Origin: Planctomycetota bacterium
GTDB taxonomy: Bacteria; Planctomycetota; MHYJ01; WSZJ01; JACPWG01
Direction: 5' to 3'
DNA length: 64,000 bases
NCBI GenBank assembly: GCA_016197205.1
Contig: JACPWG010000007.1
Coordinates: forward strand, 1-64,000
Of this stretch, positions 1-8,815 are shown piece by piece; position 1 is the stretch's first letter, and each line of letters starts with the position of its first letter. Position numbers and translations under genes: made by a program. The notes under the pieces are model-generated. The model was not told the origin of the DNA, ran no database searches, and saw only the letters and a program-made list of their open reading frames with translations.

Positions 1-38
1 CAAGGCAGGCGCGCGCCCGAAACCCAAAGACGATGAGT

Positions 39-109
39 AGCCACCGAAGACGCTGAAGACGCCGAATTTCACGACGGGTCGTTCGGCGTCTTCGGCGTCT
101 TCGGTGGCT
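39..109. repeat. Long-stem hairpin made of GAAGACGC words
   Basis: The left arm (39-66) contains AGCCACCGAAGACGCTGAAG. The right arm (82-109) is its near-perfect reverse complement, so about 28 bp can pair around a 15-base loop. A related half-arm occurs at 41835-41865, just after the third TPR glycosyltransferase, so the word is dispersed in this genome. It may be a palindromic intergenic repeat or a terminator. Function is not known. Confidence 0.6.
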
Positions 110-218
110 CGTCCTTCCGTGGGCGGAGCGCACGGCTTCCAAAATCGCGACAGGCTTTCAAGAAGTCGAACGGTAGGGATCCAAGTCGGCGCTCGCGCCC
201 GAAACCCAAAGACCAAGG

Positions 219-393
219 CGAAGGCGCAATTTTCAATGCTCAAGGCTCAGGGAGGCCGGAGCCCCCAACGCCGATCTTCCCAGACCTGGTTCGTCAGCGG
301 ATTTCCGGAGATTCGGTCACGCACGCGAATAAGGCGTTGAGCCTTGAGTCTTGAGCATTGCTTGAACCTTGATCATTGAGAATTGAGCCTTCG
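219..393. repeat. Dispersed element (family F) with degenerate inverted ends
   Basis: The left end begins CGAAGGCGCAATTTTCAATG. The reverse complement of the right end begins CGAAGGCTCAATTCTCAATG, so about 31 bp are inverted with roughly five mismatches. Both ends consist of imperfect CTCAAGGCTCAA words. A related pair of ends brackets 20664-20932. No target-site duplication is visible. Confidence 0.5.
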
Positions 394-1035
394 TTCTCCC
401 CCCAGGCTTTCGAGGCGGGTCGGGGCCGCGAGAGCCACCAAGAACCTACAGAACCTAGATTGAAGCCCCACTAGGCCATTCCCGCCACCCACGCAGGCCA
501 ATGCCCTCCAAACGGCATGCAATCGGACTTTACAACTTGCCGCAGGGCGTGTTCACTGCCTTGCCACCCTCCAAGGGACAGCGGACGCTCGCTCAACCTG
601 CTTTCCGGGCCGACCGAGCCAGGTCGTGTCTCTCTAACTTCACGTTGTCCCTTCCTCTAGACCAAACTCGGGATCGCCAGGGAACGCAGCAATGGCGCGG
701 GTTCCCGGGCTGGCACGCAGCATGCGTAGCGCATGGCAATGAGCCACTCTTCCCTGGCCAGGGAGAAGCGGTGCGGAGAGTTCGCGAGAGGCGCACGTTG
801 CCTTGAACCGACACCTCCATTCGTCCGACCACCCGCCACCCATCGTCCGCCATCCGCCCTCCGCCATTCGCGATCCTCCGCCCGACCTCCGCCCATCCGC
901 GATCCGTCGCCGGACTTCCCCCTCCCTCCGTCAAGCCGCGGCACCCGGGCACCGACCGCGTCCAGCCGCTGCGCCCTTCCTTGATCCCGCTCCGACCCCC
1001 TCCCCCAACGTCCCTCTGTCGCCAGGAGCACCGGC

Positions 1036-2022
1036 ATGACCGACCGACACCTCATGGGCCAGGTTGCGCTCGACCTCGGGCTGATCACACCGGAACAGCT
1101 CCGGCTTGCCCTGGAGGAAAAACAGCGAACCCCGGAGGTCCCGCTCGGAACAACCTTTCTGAAGCTGGGCTATCTCGGGCCCGAGAACCTCCAGCTCCTG
1201 CTCAATGCCCAGCTCCGGAGGCTCGAAGAAAAGGCGGCCGTCACGACCCTTCGGCGAAGAGCGCTGCCAGAGCGCCTGACCGACAGGAAGGACGCAGCGG
1301 GGGAAGCCCGCGCACTGTCCGCGCCGCAGGCGGAGGTGCCGGGCTGCACGCTTCGAGATCTCCTGTCGCGACAGAGGCTGAGTGCCGAGCGCGCCGTGCA
1401 GATCGTCCACGACGTCGCGCAAGTCGTGGCAAGTCGAGCAGGGCTCGGCGGCGCTCGGCGGGGCTTGACTCCGACCCGCATCTGGATCGACGCGCGCGGC
1501 GATGTCTCGCTGTCGGCCGCCGGGGGATCCTTCCTCCCGAGCCCGGAAAGCCGGCCCGCGGTACCGACAGACCGGCCAACCAGGCGGAGTTCCCAGTCCA
1601 TCGACCGTGTGGAGGTGGAGCGAGCCGTGGCGCGCGACCTCGGGCAGTGCCTCTTCGAGGCCCTGCTCGGCCACCCCTCGCGGAAAGGCAGGGCGGACGC
1701 AAGGGACGCCTGGACCAGCGGCCCCGCTCGGGACCTGCCGCTGGAAATAGCCTGGATGTTGCGAAAGGCGCTGCCCCCTGGCCCCGAGGGCGGCTACGGC
1801 AGCCCACGCGAGCTGGCGGACGACCTCGGTCGCTACCTCCAGGGACTCGCGCCCGACGGGGCCGCCGGCGGTGCGCACCGCTTCCCAGTTCCAGCCGCGG
1901 GTATGCTCCTGCTGTTGGTCCTGTCCGTCGTGCTCTGGCTGTTGGCGAGCGCCCCGGGGTCGATCCGTCTGTGTCCGCCCTGGCTCCGGCTGCCGCTTCC
2001 CCTCTTCGGGGCGGCAAAATAG
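1036..2022 (+). CDS. MshEN-like domain plus degenerate kinase C-lobe, C-terminal membrane anchor
   Basis: 328 aa. Residues 1-65 (GQVALDLGLITPEQLRLALE, then LGTTFLKLGYLGPENLQLLL) show the two repeated helical motifs of MshEN/T2SSE-N-like domains, which precede Ser/Thr kinases in several phyla. Residues about 110-280 follow the kinase C-lobe order: an AERAVQIVHDVAQVV helix, TPTRIWIDARGDVSLS in place of the catalytic-loop/DFG region, and GYGSPRELADDLGRYLQG at the end. There is no glycine-rich loop, VAIK lysine, HRD or DFG, so it should be catalytically dead. One hydrophobic segment lies at about 290-310. The start is set by AGGAG at 1024-1028. A signalling or scaffolding role is inferred; ligand and partner are unknown. 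Confidence 0.6.
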   Translation: MTDRHLMGQVALDLGLITPEQLRLALEEKQRTPEVPLGTTFLKLGYLGPENLQLLLNAQLRRLEEKAAVTTLRRRALPERLTDRKDAAGEARALSAPQAEVPGCTLRDLLSRQRLSAERAVQIVHDVAQVVASRAGLGGARRGLTPTRIWIDARGDVSLSAAGGSFLPSPESRPAVPTDRPTRRSSQSIDRVEVERAVARDLGQCLFEALLGHPSRKGRADARDAWTSGPARDLPLEIAWMLRKALPPGPEGGYGSPRELADDLGRYLQGLAPDGAAGGAHRFPVPAAGMLLLLVLSVVLWLLASAPGSIRLCPPWLRLPLPLFGAAK

Positions 2023-2288
2023 GCCGAACGCGCGCACGCCTCCCGGTGCTTCGCCGACAAGTGGGAGCCAGAGACAGGCGACGGCTGCCTGTCCCGCACG
2101 CGCCAACGGTGTGGCGCGGGCCCGGGCGGCGACGGCTCCCCGCACCGCACGAACCTCGCCCGGGGGCGCCGCACCGGCCTTCCCCCGCCCCGGACCTTGC
2201 ATTTTCGCCCCGTTTCCGCTATCATCACCCCCGCAGCCTTGCGAACGACCGCCCGCGGTCCCGTCCGTTCCCCCTTCGAGAATCCACC

Positions 2289-4160
2289 ATGCCCGCGCAG
2301 CCGCAATTTCTGCCGATGAGCCTGGCGGAAGTACGCGCCATCGGCTGGGACGGGCTGGACGTCATCCTCGTCTCCGGCGACGCCTACGTCGACCACTCCT
2401 CCTTCGGCACCGCCCTCATCGGCCGCTGGCTCGTCAAGCACGGGTACCGGGTCGGGATCATCGCGCAGCCGGACTGGCGCACGCCGTCCGATTTCCTGAA
2501 GCTCGGGCGGCCCCGCGTCTGCTTCGGCGTGACCGGCGGCAACCTCGACTCCATGGTCACGCACTACACCGCGAATAAAAAACTTCGCCGCAACGACGAC
2601 TTCTCCCCCGGCGGCCGGCACGGGTTCCGCCCCAACCGGTGCACCATCGTCTACGCCAACCGGCTCCGCGAGCTCTTCAAGGGCGTCCCCATCCTGCTCG
2701 GCGGCATCGAGGCCAGCCAGCGCCGGCTCGCGCACTACGACTACTGGGACGACCGGGTCCGCCGCTCCATCCTCCTCGACGCGCGCGCGGACATCCTCGT
2801 CTACGGCATGGGCGAGCGCCAGGCCCTCGAGGTCGTCAACCTCCTCGCCGACGGACGGGACGTGAACGCCCTCGACCACGTCCACGGCACCTGCGTGCGC
2901 CGCAAAGACCTCGACCCCTGGCCGAACGCCGTGGTCGTCCCGAGCTGCGAAGAGGTCGCGGCCGACCCCGCGAAGTACGCCCAGGCCTTCAAGGGCATCT
3001 ACTACAATCAGAATCCCTGGAGCGCGAAGCCCGTCGCCCAGCAGCACGGGGACCAGTGGATCGTCCAGCTTCCGCCCGCCCTCCCCCTCGGCGAGCCCGA
3101 GATGGACGCGGTGTACGACCTCCCGTTCTCGCGCATGTACCACCCGTCCTACGAGAAGGACGGCGGCATCCCCGGCTTCGAGACGGTCAAGCACTCCATC
3201 ACCTCGCACCGCGGCTGCTACGGCGCCTGCTCCTTCTGCACGATCTTCTTCCACCAGGGCTCCACGATCCAGTCCCGAAGCCAGGACTCGATCGTGCGCG
3301 AGGCCCAGCGCATCACGGCCATGCCCGGCTTCCGAGGCACGATCGACGACGTCGGCGGCCCGACCGCGAACATGTACAAGACCGGGTGCGACAAGCCCGA
3401 AATCCACCAAATCTGCAAGACGCAGCACTGCGTCTTCCCCCGCCATTGCAAGAACCTCGAGGTCGATCACGAGCCTTACCTCGACGTCCTCGAGGCCGTT
3501 CGCAAGACCCCGGGCGTGAAAAAGGTCCGCGTCGCCACGGGCATCCGCTACGACCTCGTCCTCCGCGACAAGTCCGAGCGCTTCATGAAGGACCTCTGCC
3601 AGTTCTACGTCGGCGGCCAGATCAAGGTCGCGCCGGAGCATGCCTCGGCCGACACCCTCGCCGCGATGAAGAAGCCCCCGATCGAGGTGTACGAAGAGTT
3701 CCGGGTAAAATACAGCGAGACGAACGTCGACCTCCACAAGAAACAGTATCAGGTCGAGTATTTCATCGCGGGGCATCCCGGTTCCCGCCTCGAGGACGCG
3801 ATCAAGCTCGCCGAGTACATCCACGCGAAGGGCTATTACCCTGAGCAGGTGCAGGACTTCACGCCCACCCCGATGACGCTGTCCACCTGCATGTGGTACA
3901 CCGGCGTGGACCCGCTCCTCGGGAAGCCGGTGTACGTGCCGAAGAGCCCGAAGGAGCGGAGGATGCACCGCGCGCTCCTGCAGTACAAGAACCCCGAGAA
4001 CTACGGGCTGGTGAAGGAAGCCCTGGAGTTGGCCGGACGTCGGGACCTGATCGGGGACGGGGACAAGTGCCTCATCGCCCCGACGGCCCCGCGGTCGGAC
4101 GCGTGGAAGACCGGTCGAAAGAAGGCCCGCGTGCTCGATACGGAGTCCTTCGACAGCTAG
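2289..4160 (+). CDS. ygiQ: YgiQ-family radical SAM protein (UPF0313)
   Basis: 623 aa. The product starts with the family's N-terminal region (residues 1-110: FLPMSLAEVRAIGWDGLDVI, DAYVDHSSFG), followed by a radical SAM domain with the Cx3Cx2C triad at Cys310, Cys314 and Cys317 (GCYGACSFC). The C-terminal region (PGSRLEDAIKLAEYI, QVQDFTPTPMTLSTCMWYTG) is also typical. Length fits the family, about 600-740 aa. The frame is open far upstream, but ATG 2289 gives the conserved MPAQPQFLPMS beginning. A 266-bp gap separates it from the preceding gene. The cytosolic reaction of this family is not known to me. A family A element begins 14 bp after the stop. Confidence 0.9.
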   Translation: MPAQPQFLPMSLAEVRAIGWDGLDVILVSGDAYVDHSSFGTALIGRWLVKHGYRVGIIAQPDWRTPSDFLKLGRPRVCFGVTGGNLDSMVTHYTANKKLRRNDDFSPGGRHGFRPNRCTIVYANRLRELFKGVPILLGGIEASQRRLAHYDYWDDRVRRSILLDARADILVYGMGERQALEVVNLLADGRDVNALDHVHGTCVRRKDLDPWPNAVVVPSCEEVAADPAKYAQAFKGIYYNQNPWSAKPVAQQHGDQWIVQLPPALPLGEPEMDAVYDLPFSRMYHPSYEKDGGIPGFETVKHSITSHRGCYGACSFCTIFFHQGSTIQSRSQDSIVREAQRITAMPGFRGTIDDVGGPTANMYKTGCDKPEIHQICKTQHCVFPRHCKNLEVDHEPYLDVLEAVRKTPGVKKVRVATGIRYDLVLRDKSERFMKDLCQFYVGGQIKVAPEHASADTLAAMKKPPIEVYEEFRVKYSETNVDLHKKQYQVEYFIAGHPGSRLEDAIKLAEYIHAKGYYPEQVQDFTPTPMTLSTCMWYTGVDPLLGKPVYVPKSPKERRMHRALLQYKNPENYGLVKEALELAGRRDLIGDGDKCLIAPTAPRSDAWKTGRKKARVLDTESFDS

Positions 4161-4174
4161 GCCTCGTTTCCAAG

Positions 4175-4442
4175 CAACAACCCGAACTGAGGCTAAACTC
4201 GACCGACTGCGGCAAATGGCTGGATCATGGCTCCGCGTCCCAGCTCGACGCGGGCGAAATTTGAGATTTGAAATTCGACTTTTTGCAATTTGAAATTCGA
4301 CCCGACCGCGTGACTCGAACGTGAGACTTTTACACAGAGACGCGGAGACGCAGAGGCCGGGCGCTGAGTCCATCGTCCTCTACCGGCGATCATCTTTGGC
4401 AACGGACGGAGAGACCGATTTTAGCTTCACTTCGGCTTGTTG
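4175..4442 (+). mobile_element. Family A miniature element, copy 1 (268 bp), intact
   Basis: The inverted ends are CAACAACCCGAACTGAGGC on the left and, read on the other strand, CAACAAGCCGAAGTGAAGC on the right: 19 bp, three mismatches. A perfect 8-bp duplication TTTCCAAG flanks it at 4167-4174 and 4443-4450. The interior has an AT-rich patch (TTTTTGCAATTTGAAATTCG) and a CAGAGACGCGGAGACGCAGA stretch, and no coding frame. It lies between the ygiQ stop and the next gene's start, adding a spurious open frame upstream of the latter. Confidence 0.9.
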
Positions 4443-4476
4443 TTTCCAAGCCCCGTCACCCGGAGCCCCGTCGCCC

Positions 4477-5622
4477 ATGAGCCTGCGTTTCGCATGCGAG
4501 TGCGGTAACCGCCTCGAACTGCCGGAAAGCGAGGCGGGGAAACTGGCCACGTGCCCCGTCTGCAAACTCACCTTCCAGGTCCCCACCCCGGAGGAGGCCG
4601 CCCGGATCAGCCAGGCGGTCTCCGCCCCCACGGGCGGAGGGCCAGGCCCCGCCGGCCGCGAAAAGGGCGGCACGACCAAGGTCGCGAAGCGCGCCTCCGT
4701 GGCCAAGAAGCCGTGCCCGCACTGCAAGGAACCCGCCCCCGTCACCGCCACCACCTGCCCGTTCTGCCACGGCGACCTCACGGACCCCAAGGCGAAGGTC
4801 GTCGTGCCGCGCACGTCCAAGTACGCCGTGTTCGGGGTATTCCTCGGCGCCGGCGCCCTCGGCGCCACCATCCTCGGCAGCCTCCTGCTGGCCCGGACGG
4901 GCCGGGGCATCTTCTGGCTCACCATGCCCGCCGGCCTCGTGGCCGCCGGCCTGGGCGCCATTTCCCGGAAGGACATCCTGGCGAACAAGGCCCTGAGAAA
5001 AAAAAAGATCGATCTCCTCGGCCTGCCGCTCGCTCTCGGAGGCATCGCCACCGGCGGCATCGCGACCGCGCTCTCCCTCCTCGTCCTCCTCTTCACCACC
5101 CCGCCGCGGGCCGCCCGCGAGACGAACGAGGAGTCGGCCGTGAGCGCGCTGCGCATGCTCGTGCTCGCGGAGAGGAAGTTCTTCGACACGAATCCCTGGC
5201 AGGGCAAGCGCCCCGCCTACTGGGTCGGGGACGTCGCCGGTCTCTCGAAGTACACGCCCGGAGGAGAGAGCGCCCTGGGGCTCATTCCCGCCGCCATCGC
5301 GGAGGCCGATCAGCGCCCCCTGATGCAATTCGCCCTGCTGGGCGAGCCCAGACCCTACCACGACTATCTCTTCCGCGTGATCACCCTCAATGCCAAGGGC
5401 CAGAGCATCCAGACCAACGAGGCCTTCGGGTTCGGCGACTTCCTCTCCAACGTCAAATTCTTCGCGTTTTGCGCCTTCCCCACCAAGTACCCCGACGGCG
5501 GCATCCACACCTTCATGGTGAACGAGGTGGGCGAGATCTGGAGGAAGAACACCGAGGGGAAGCCCGTCGAGCAGTGGCCGAGGCCTGACGACCTGCAGAA
5601 GGACTGGGTCAAGGTGAAATGA
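4477..5622 (+). CDS. Zinc-ribbon membrane protein with DUF2950-like C-terminal domain
   Basis: 381 aa. Residues 1-40 hold a first ribbon (CECGNRL ... CPVC). A second ribbon lies at about 84-105 (CPHCKEP ... CPFC). Three hydrophobic segments follow between about 110 and 215 in DUF4190-like arrangement. The last 165 residues (ESAVSALRMLVLAERKFFDT through VNEVGEIWRKN) resemble the extracytoplasmic DUF2950/pilin-like domain common in Planctomycetota. The start is ATG 4477, because the frame upstream of it is the inserted family A element. It probably sits in the inner membrane with the ribbons cytosolic. Function is unknown. Confidence 0.65.
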   Translation: MSLRFACECGNRLELPESEAGKLATCPVCKLTFQVPTPEEAARISQAVSAPTGGGPGPAGREKGGTTKVAKRASVAKKPCPHCKEPAPVTATTCPFCHGDLTDPKAKVVVPRTSKYAVFGVFLGAGALGATILGSLLLARTGRGIFWLTMPAGLVAAGLGAISRKDILANKALRKKKIDLLGLPLALGGIATGGIATALSLLVLLFTTPPRAARETNEESAVSALRMLVLAERKFFDTNPWQGKRPAYWVGDVAGLSKYTPGGESALGLIPAAIAEADQRPLMQFALLGEPRPYHDYLFRVITLNAKGQSIQTNEAFGFGDFLSNVKFFAFCAFPTKYPDGGIHTFMVNEVGEIWRKNTEGKPVEQWPRPDDLQKDWVKVK

Positions 5623-5634
5623 AGTCGCGGCGCA

Positions 5635-6399
5635 TCACGCCCAGGGCCTCCAGCCCGCCCGATAGGCCAGCGACATGAGCGCGAGGAACAGGGCGTAGGC
5701 GCCGGGAAGCACCAGCGTCACCCAGGCGGGGTACGCGGGCGCGACCTCCGCCTCCGCCGGCTTGCCGTCCCCCCGGACCAGGAAGCGGTCCGCCAAGCCC
5801 GCCAGCACGATCCCCGCCAGGACGTCGGCCACGTAGTGCTGCTTCACGAAGAGCGTCGAGGCCCCGATCGCGCTCGCCGCGCCCAACGCGAGCCACGCCA
5901 GCCTCGGGTTCGCTCGCCGGGCCCCGAACGCCCCGAGAAAGGCGATCGACAGGTGCAGGGAGGGGAAACAGTTGTTCGGCGGATCGAGGTAGTAGTTGAG
6001 CGCGATCCCCCATTCGATGAAGGACCGTTCCTCCACCTCCGGGCGTTCCATCCGCACCGGGAAGAGCGCGAAGCAACAGCACGAGGCCACGAACACCCAG
6101 CCGTACGCACGGAGGATCCGCAAAAAAAGCCGGGTGTCCCGGACCACCGCCAGGGGCAGGAAGACGAAGAAGTAGACGAAGGCGTAGGCATACTCCCACA
6201 GGGGGACGAACGGGATCGCCCGGTCGAGGGGCGTGGAGAGGCTGTGCGCCGGGACGGCGTTCGAGGCGTGATTGACAAGGAGGTAGAGCGGGAAGATCCC
6301 GAGCAGGAAGAGGACGCGGGAGAGCCTGGGATGGCGACGCACCAGGGTCAGCATCCGTCGCCCCGTGGATAGAGACGAAGGGTCCGGTTCGAAAGCCAT
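5635..6399 (-). CDS. PAP2-superfamily membrane phosphatase
   Basis: 254 aa integral membrane protein with about six hydrophobic segments. It carries PSLHLS near residues 144-149 (PAP2 motif 2) and KQHYVADVLAG near 185-195 (motif 3), including the catalytic histidine. The family dephosphorylates lipid phosphates such as undecaprenyl pyrophosphate or phosphatidate, or transfers phosphate groups onto lipids; the substrate here is not predictable. Two starts are possible, 6399 (MAFEPDP) and 6354 (MLTLVRR). The first overlaps the start codon of the divergent adaptor gene, so the second may be correct. The gene converges on the zinc-ribbon gene with a 12-bp gap. Confidence 0.8.
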   Translation of the reverse strand: MAFEPDPSSLSTGRRMLTLVRRHPRLSRVLFLLGIFPLYLLVNHASNAVPAHSLSTPLDRAIPFVPLWEYAYAFVYFFVFLPLAVVRDTRLFLRILRAYGWVFVASCCCFALFPVRMERPEVEERSFIEWGIALNYYLDPPNNCFPSLHLSIAFLGAFGARRANPRLAWLALGAASAIGASTLFVKQHYVADVLAGIVLAGLADRFLVRGDGKPAEAEVAPAYPAWVTLVLPGAYALFLALMSLAYRAGWRPWA

Positions 6400-7531
6400 G
6401 CGTGCGGGACGTGCGAACGTGCGGAACCATACCACCCGGTCGGCGGGGGCGTCAAGGGGAGGCGGGGGACGCTCCCTCCTCGCCGCGGTCGCGAGCGCGC
6501 TCGCGCTCGTCGCGGTGGCGGCAGTCGCCGGCGGCTTGTCGCGACGAACCGGAACGTCCTCTTCCACCGAAGGAGTCGCCGGCTCGGCGGGGGGCGGTCG
6601 GGGCGCGGCCGGGGGGGCCTGGACGGGACGAGGCGCCGCACGACCTGCGCCGCACGCGGTGGTGCTCCCCTTCGACGCGCTCGTACAGCCCGCGCTTCGC
6701 CCCGTCTTCTCCCCGTTTGCGGGCATGATCGCCTCGAACGACGTGCAGGCGGGCGACCTCGTGCGGGCCGGCGACGTCCTCGCGAGGTTCGAGCCGCGGA
6801 CCGTCCTCCTCCCCCCGGAGGCGCAAGCGGACGCGGGCCCGCAGGCAAGAAGCGGCGGCCGGCGGCCGGACGTGGTCGTTCGCGCCCCCTGGGCCGGCAG
6901 GGTCCACACCCTCGCTCAACCCGGCTGGTGGTGCTTTCCTCAAGCCCTCACCGCGCAGGCGAACCCCGTGGCCGTGCTCACCGAGGACCGCGGCCCTTAC
7001 CTGCTCGAAACCCGCATGACCTCGCGCCTGCGCCGCCGCATGCGGCTTGGGTCCATGGGCACGGCGCGCGCGCGAGCCTGGGGTTGGACACGGCCCCTCG
7101 AGCGCCCCTCTTCCGCCACGGAGCCTGCCTCCCCGGCCCCGCTCTTGCCCGAATTCGGCGCTCGCGTCGTCGGACCCGCCGCGGCCGCGACGAGACAGGG
7201 ACGGCTCTTCCCCGGCGGCGACTGGCTGCTGCCCGGCGGGCTCGCGAAGGCGGCGGACGGTCTGCTCACCCTGCTCCCCGAGGCGGGCGCTCCGACGCTC
7301 GAAGCGGGCCAGCTCGTGGAACTCTTCTTCCGCGTCACGCTGCCGCCGGATGCGGTGGCCGTGCCGATCGAGGCGGTACGCGTGGATCCGAGCGGGCCGT
7401 GGGTGGAGGCCGAGCAGCCGCCCGCGCGTCGTCGCGTCCTCGTCGCGGAGGTCGACGCCGACACCGCCTACGTCACGGGCGACCTCCGCGCGGGCGAGGG
7501 CCTCCGGCTCCCGGCCCCCGGGCGACGGTGA
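6398..7531 (+). CDS. HlyD/MacA-like periplasmic adaptor (membrane fusion protein)
   Basis: 377 aa. One membrane anchor lies at residues about 25-45 (SLLAAVASALALVAVAAVAGG), followed by a Ser/Gly/Ala linker. A biotinyl-lipoyl-like half motif follows (FSPFAGMIASNDVQAGDLV RAGDVLARFEP) with its partner half (VVVRAPWAGRVHTLAQPGWW), then beta-barrel and membrane-proximal sequence to the end. The coiled-coil hairpin usual between the lipoyl halves is nearly absent, so it is a short-hairpin adaptor. The ATPase and FtsX-type permease downstream point to a MacAB-type tripartite exporter. Its ATG overlaps the CAT of the divergent PAP2 gene by two bases. Confidence 0.75.
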   Translation: MRAGRANVRNHTTRSAGASRGGGGRSLLAAVASALALVAVAAVAGGLSRRTGTSSSTEGVAGSAGGGRGAAGGAWTGRGAARPAPHAVVLPFDALVQPALRPVFSPFAGMIASNDVQAGDLVRAGDVLARFEPRTVLLPPEAQADAGPQARSGGRRPDVVVRAPWAGRVHTLAQPGWWCFPQALTAQANPVAVLTEDRGPYLLETRMTSRLRRRMRLGSMGTARARAWGWTRPLERPSSATEPASPAPLLPEFGARVVGPAAAATRQGRLFPGGDWLLPGGLAKAADGLLTLLPEAGAPTLEAGQLVELFFRVTLPPDAVAVPIEAVRVDPSGPWVEAEQPPARRRVLVAEVDADTAYVTGDLRAGEGLRLPAPGRR

Positions 7532-7595
7532 GACGGCCGCCTCCGTGCCGCCGAGGCCGGCAGCGGTAGGCCCTTCCACGGCACCCTTTTCCTCT

Positions 7596-8030
7596 CAACA
7601 AGCCCAAGGGAAGCTAAAACCGATCTCTCCGTGCGTTGCCAGAGATCCTCGCCGGTAGAGGACGGTGGACTCAGCACCCGGCCTCTGCGTCTCCGCGTCT
7701 CTGTGGAAAAGCGTCGCATTCGCCCCACGCGGCCGGGTCGAATTTCAAATTGCAAAAAGTCAGATTTCAAATCTCAAATTTCGCACGGGTCTAGCTGGAA
7801 CGCGCAGCCATGATCCAGCCATTTGCCGCCGTCGGTCGAGTTTAGCCTCAGTACCGCCCCACAGAATTGGGTGACCAATTTCCTCGGCGATTTCGGCCGC
7901 CTGCTTCGTTGCGCTCGCTCCACGTAGTTCTCCGTTACTACGCCTCGCTCGCGCGCCTCGCGGGCGGCCGAACTTGCCTTCGGCTATTGGCCACCGACTT
8001 CCGTGGAGCGGTACTCAGTTCGGGTTGTTG
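7596..8030 (-). mobile_element. Family A miniature element, copy 2, interrupted by a family B element
   Basis: This copy is inverted relative to copy 1. It is flanked by a perfect 8-bp duplication TTTCCTCT at 7588-7595 and 8031-8038. Removing the 162-bp family B insert and one copy of its CTCAG duplication leaves exactly 268 bp, the length of copy 1. It separates the adaptor gene from the ATPase gene of the exporter. Confidence 0.9.
7852..8013 (+). mobile_element. Family B miniature element, copy 1 (162 bp), nested inside family A
   Basis: The ends are TACCGCCCCAC and, on the opposite strand, TACCGCTCCAC. CTCAG flanks it at 7847-7851 and 8014-8018, while uninterrupted family A sequence at this point has a single CTCAG. 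The insertion is therefore proven by comparison with copy 1 of family A (TTTAGCCTCAGTTCGGG in inverse). The interior carries a GTAGT...ACTAC hairpin conserved in all copies. Confidence 0.93.
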
Positions 8031-8140
8031 TTTCCTCTCGGAGCAACGTCGGCGCTCTCTCCCGTGTGCGCTTCCGGATCGCTCCTCAAAGACAGACGAA
8101 CTTCCGCATTTCCGCACGGCAGCGTTCGTGGGGCCTTCGC

Positions 8141-8815
8141 ATGCTCCTCCAGGCGCGCGACGTCGCCAAGACCTACCGGATGGACCGGGTCGAGGTACAG
8201 GCCCTCCGCGGGGTCTCGCTCGCCGTCGAGCCGGGCGAGTTCCTCGTCATCTTCGGCCCCTCCGGCTCCGGCAAGAGCACCCTCCTCCAGATCCTCGGGC
8301 TCCTCGACCGTCCGAGCCGAGGCACTTTTCTTTTCGAGGGCAGGGACGTCTCCACGCTCGGCGATCGCGACCTCTCGGCCGTGAGAAATCGGCGCGTCGG
8401 GTTCGTCTTCCAGGCCTTCCACCTCCTGCCCGGCTACACGGCCCGCCAGAACATCGAGCTGCCTCTCCACTACGCGCGCTTCGGCGCGGCGGAGCGGGAC
8501 CGGCGCGTGGCCGAGGCCGCGGAGCAGGTAGGCATCGCCGCCCGGCTTTCGCACCGGCCGGTCGAGCTCTCCGGCGGCGAACGGCAGCGCGTCGCGATCG
8601 CCCGCGCGCTCGTGTGCCGGCCCGCCGTGCTCCTCGCCGACGAGCCCACCGGCAATCTCGATTCCGCCTCCGGCCTGGGGGTCCTCGAGGTCTTCCGGGA
8701 GCTGCACCGCGCGGGTACGACCGTCGCCCTCGTGACGCACAACCTCGACCTGGCGCGCTTCGCCACGCGCTGCGTCACGCTCCGGGACGGCCTCCTGCAC
8801 GACGGAGGCGCGTAA
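8141..8815 (+). CDS. ABC transporter ATP-binding protein, LolD/MacB type
   Basis: 224 aa, the full length of a stand-alone nucleotide-binding subunit. Walker A GPSGSGKS is at 39-46, the Q-loop region is FVFQAFHLLPGYTARQN, the signature is LSGGERQRVAIARAL, Walker B is VLLADEP, and the H-loop is VTHNL. ATG 8141 (MLLQARDVAKTYRM) is the natural beginning; the frame upstream runs into mobile-element sequence. Its stop overlaps the permease start (TAATG), so the two are translationally coupled. It should energise an exporter or lipoprotein-release-like mechanotransmission system together with the adaptor upstream. Substrate is unknown. Confidence 0.9.
   Translation: MLLQARDVAKTYRMDRVEVQALRGVSLAVEPGEFLVIFGPSGSGKSTLLQILGLLDRPSRGTFLFEGRDVSTLGDRDLSAVRNRRVGFVFQAFHLLPGYTARQNIELPLHYARFGAAERDRRVAEAAEQVGIAARLSHRPVELSGGERQRVAIARALVCRPAVLLADEPTGNLDSASGLGVLEVFRELHRAGTTVALVTHNLDLARFATRCVTLRDGLLHDGGA

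Larger units (their letters stand above)
1..1035. other. Gene-free, repeat-rich region upstream of the first gene
   Basis: I see no credible gene here; the open frames are arginine- and proline-rich shadows. The region holds a hairpin at 39-109, a 19-bp direct repeat at 13-31 and 195-213, and an element with degenerate inverted ends at 219-393. From about 394 to 1020 the sequence is GC-rich, with C/T-rich runs such as repeats of CCATCCGCC type, and I recognise nothing else in it. Confidence 0.6.

Noticed and set aside
1833..4373. 846-aa open frame on the minus strand opposite ygiQ
   Set aside because: It is the shadow of a high-GC gene. The plus-strand frame has radical-SAM motifs, and this one only Glu/Val/Asp-rich sequence without domains.
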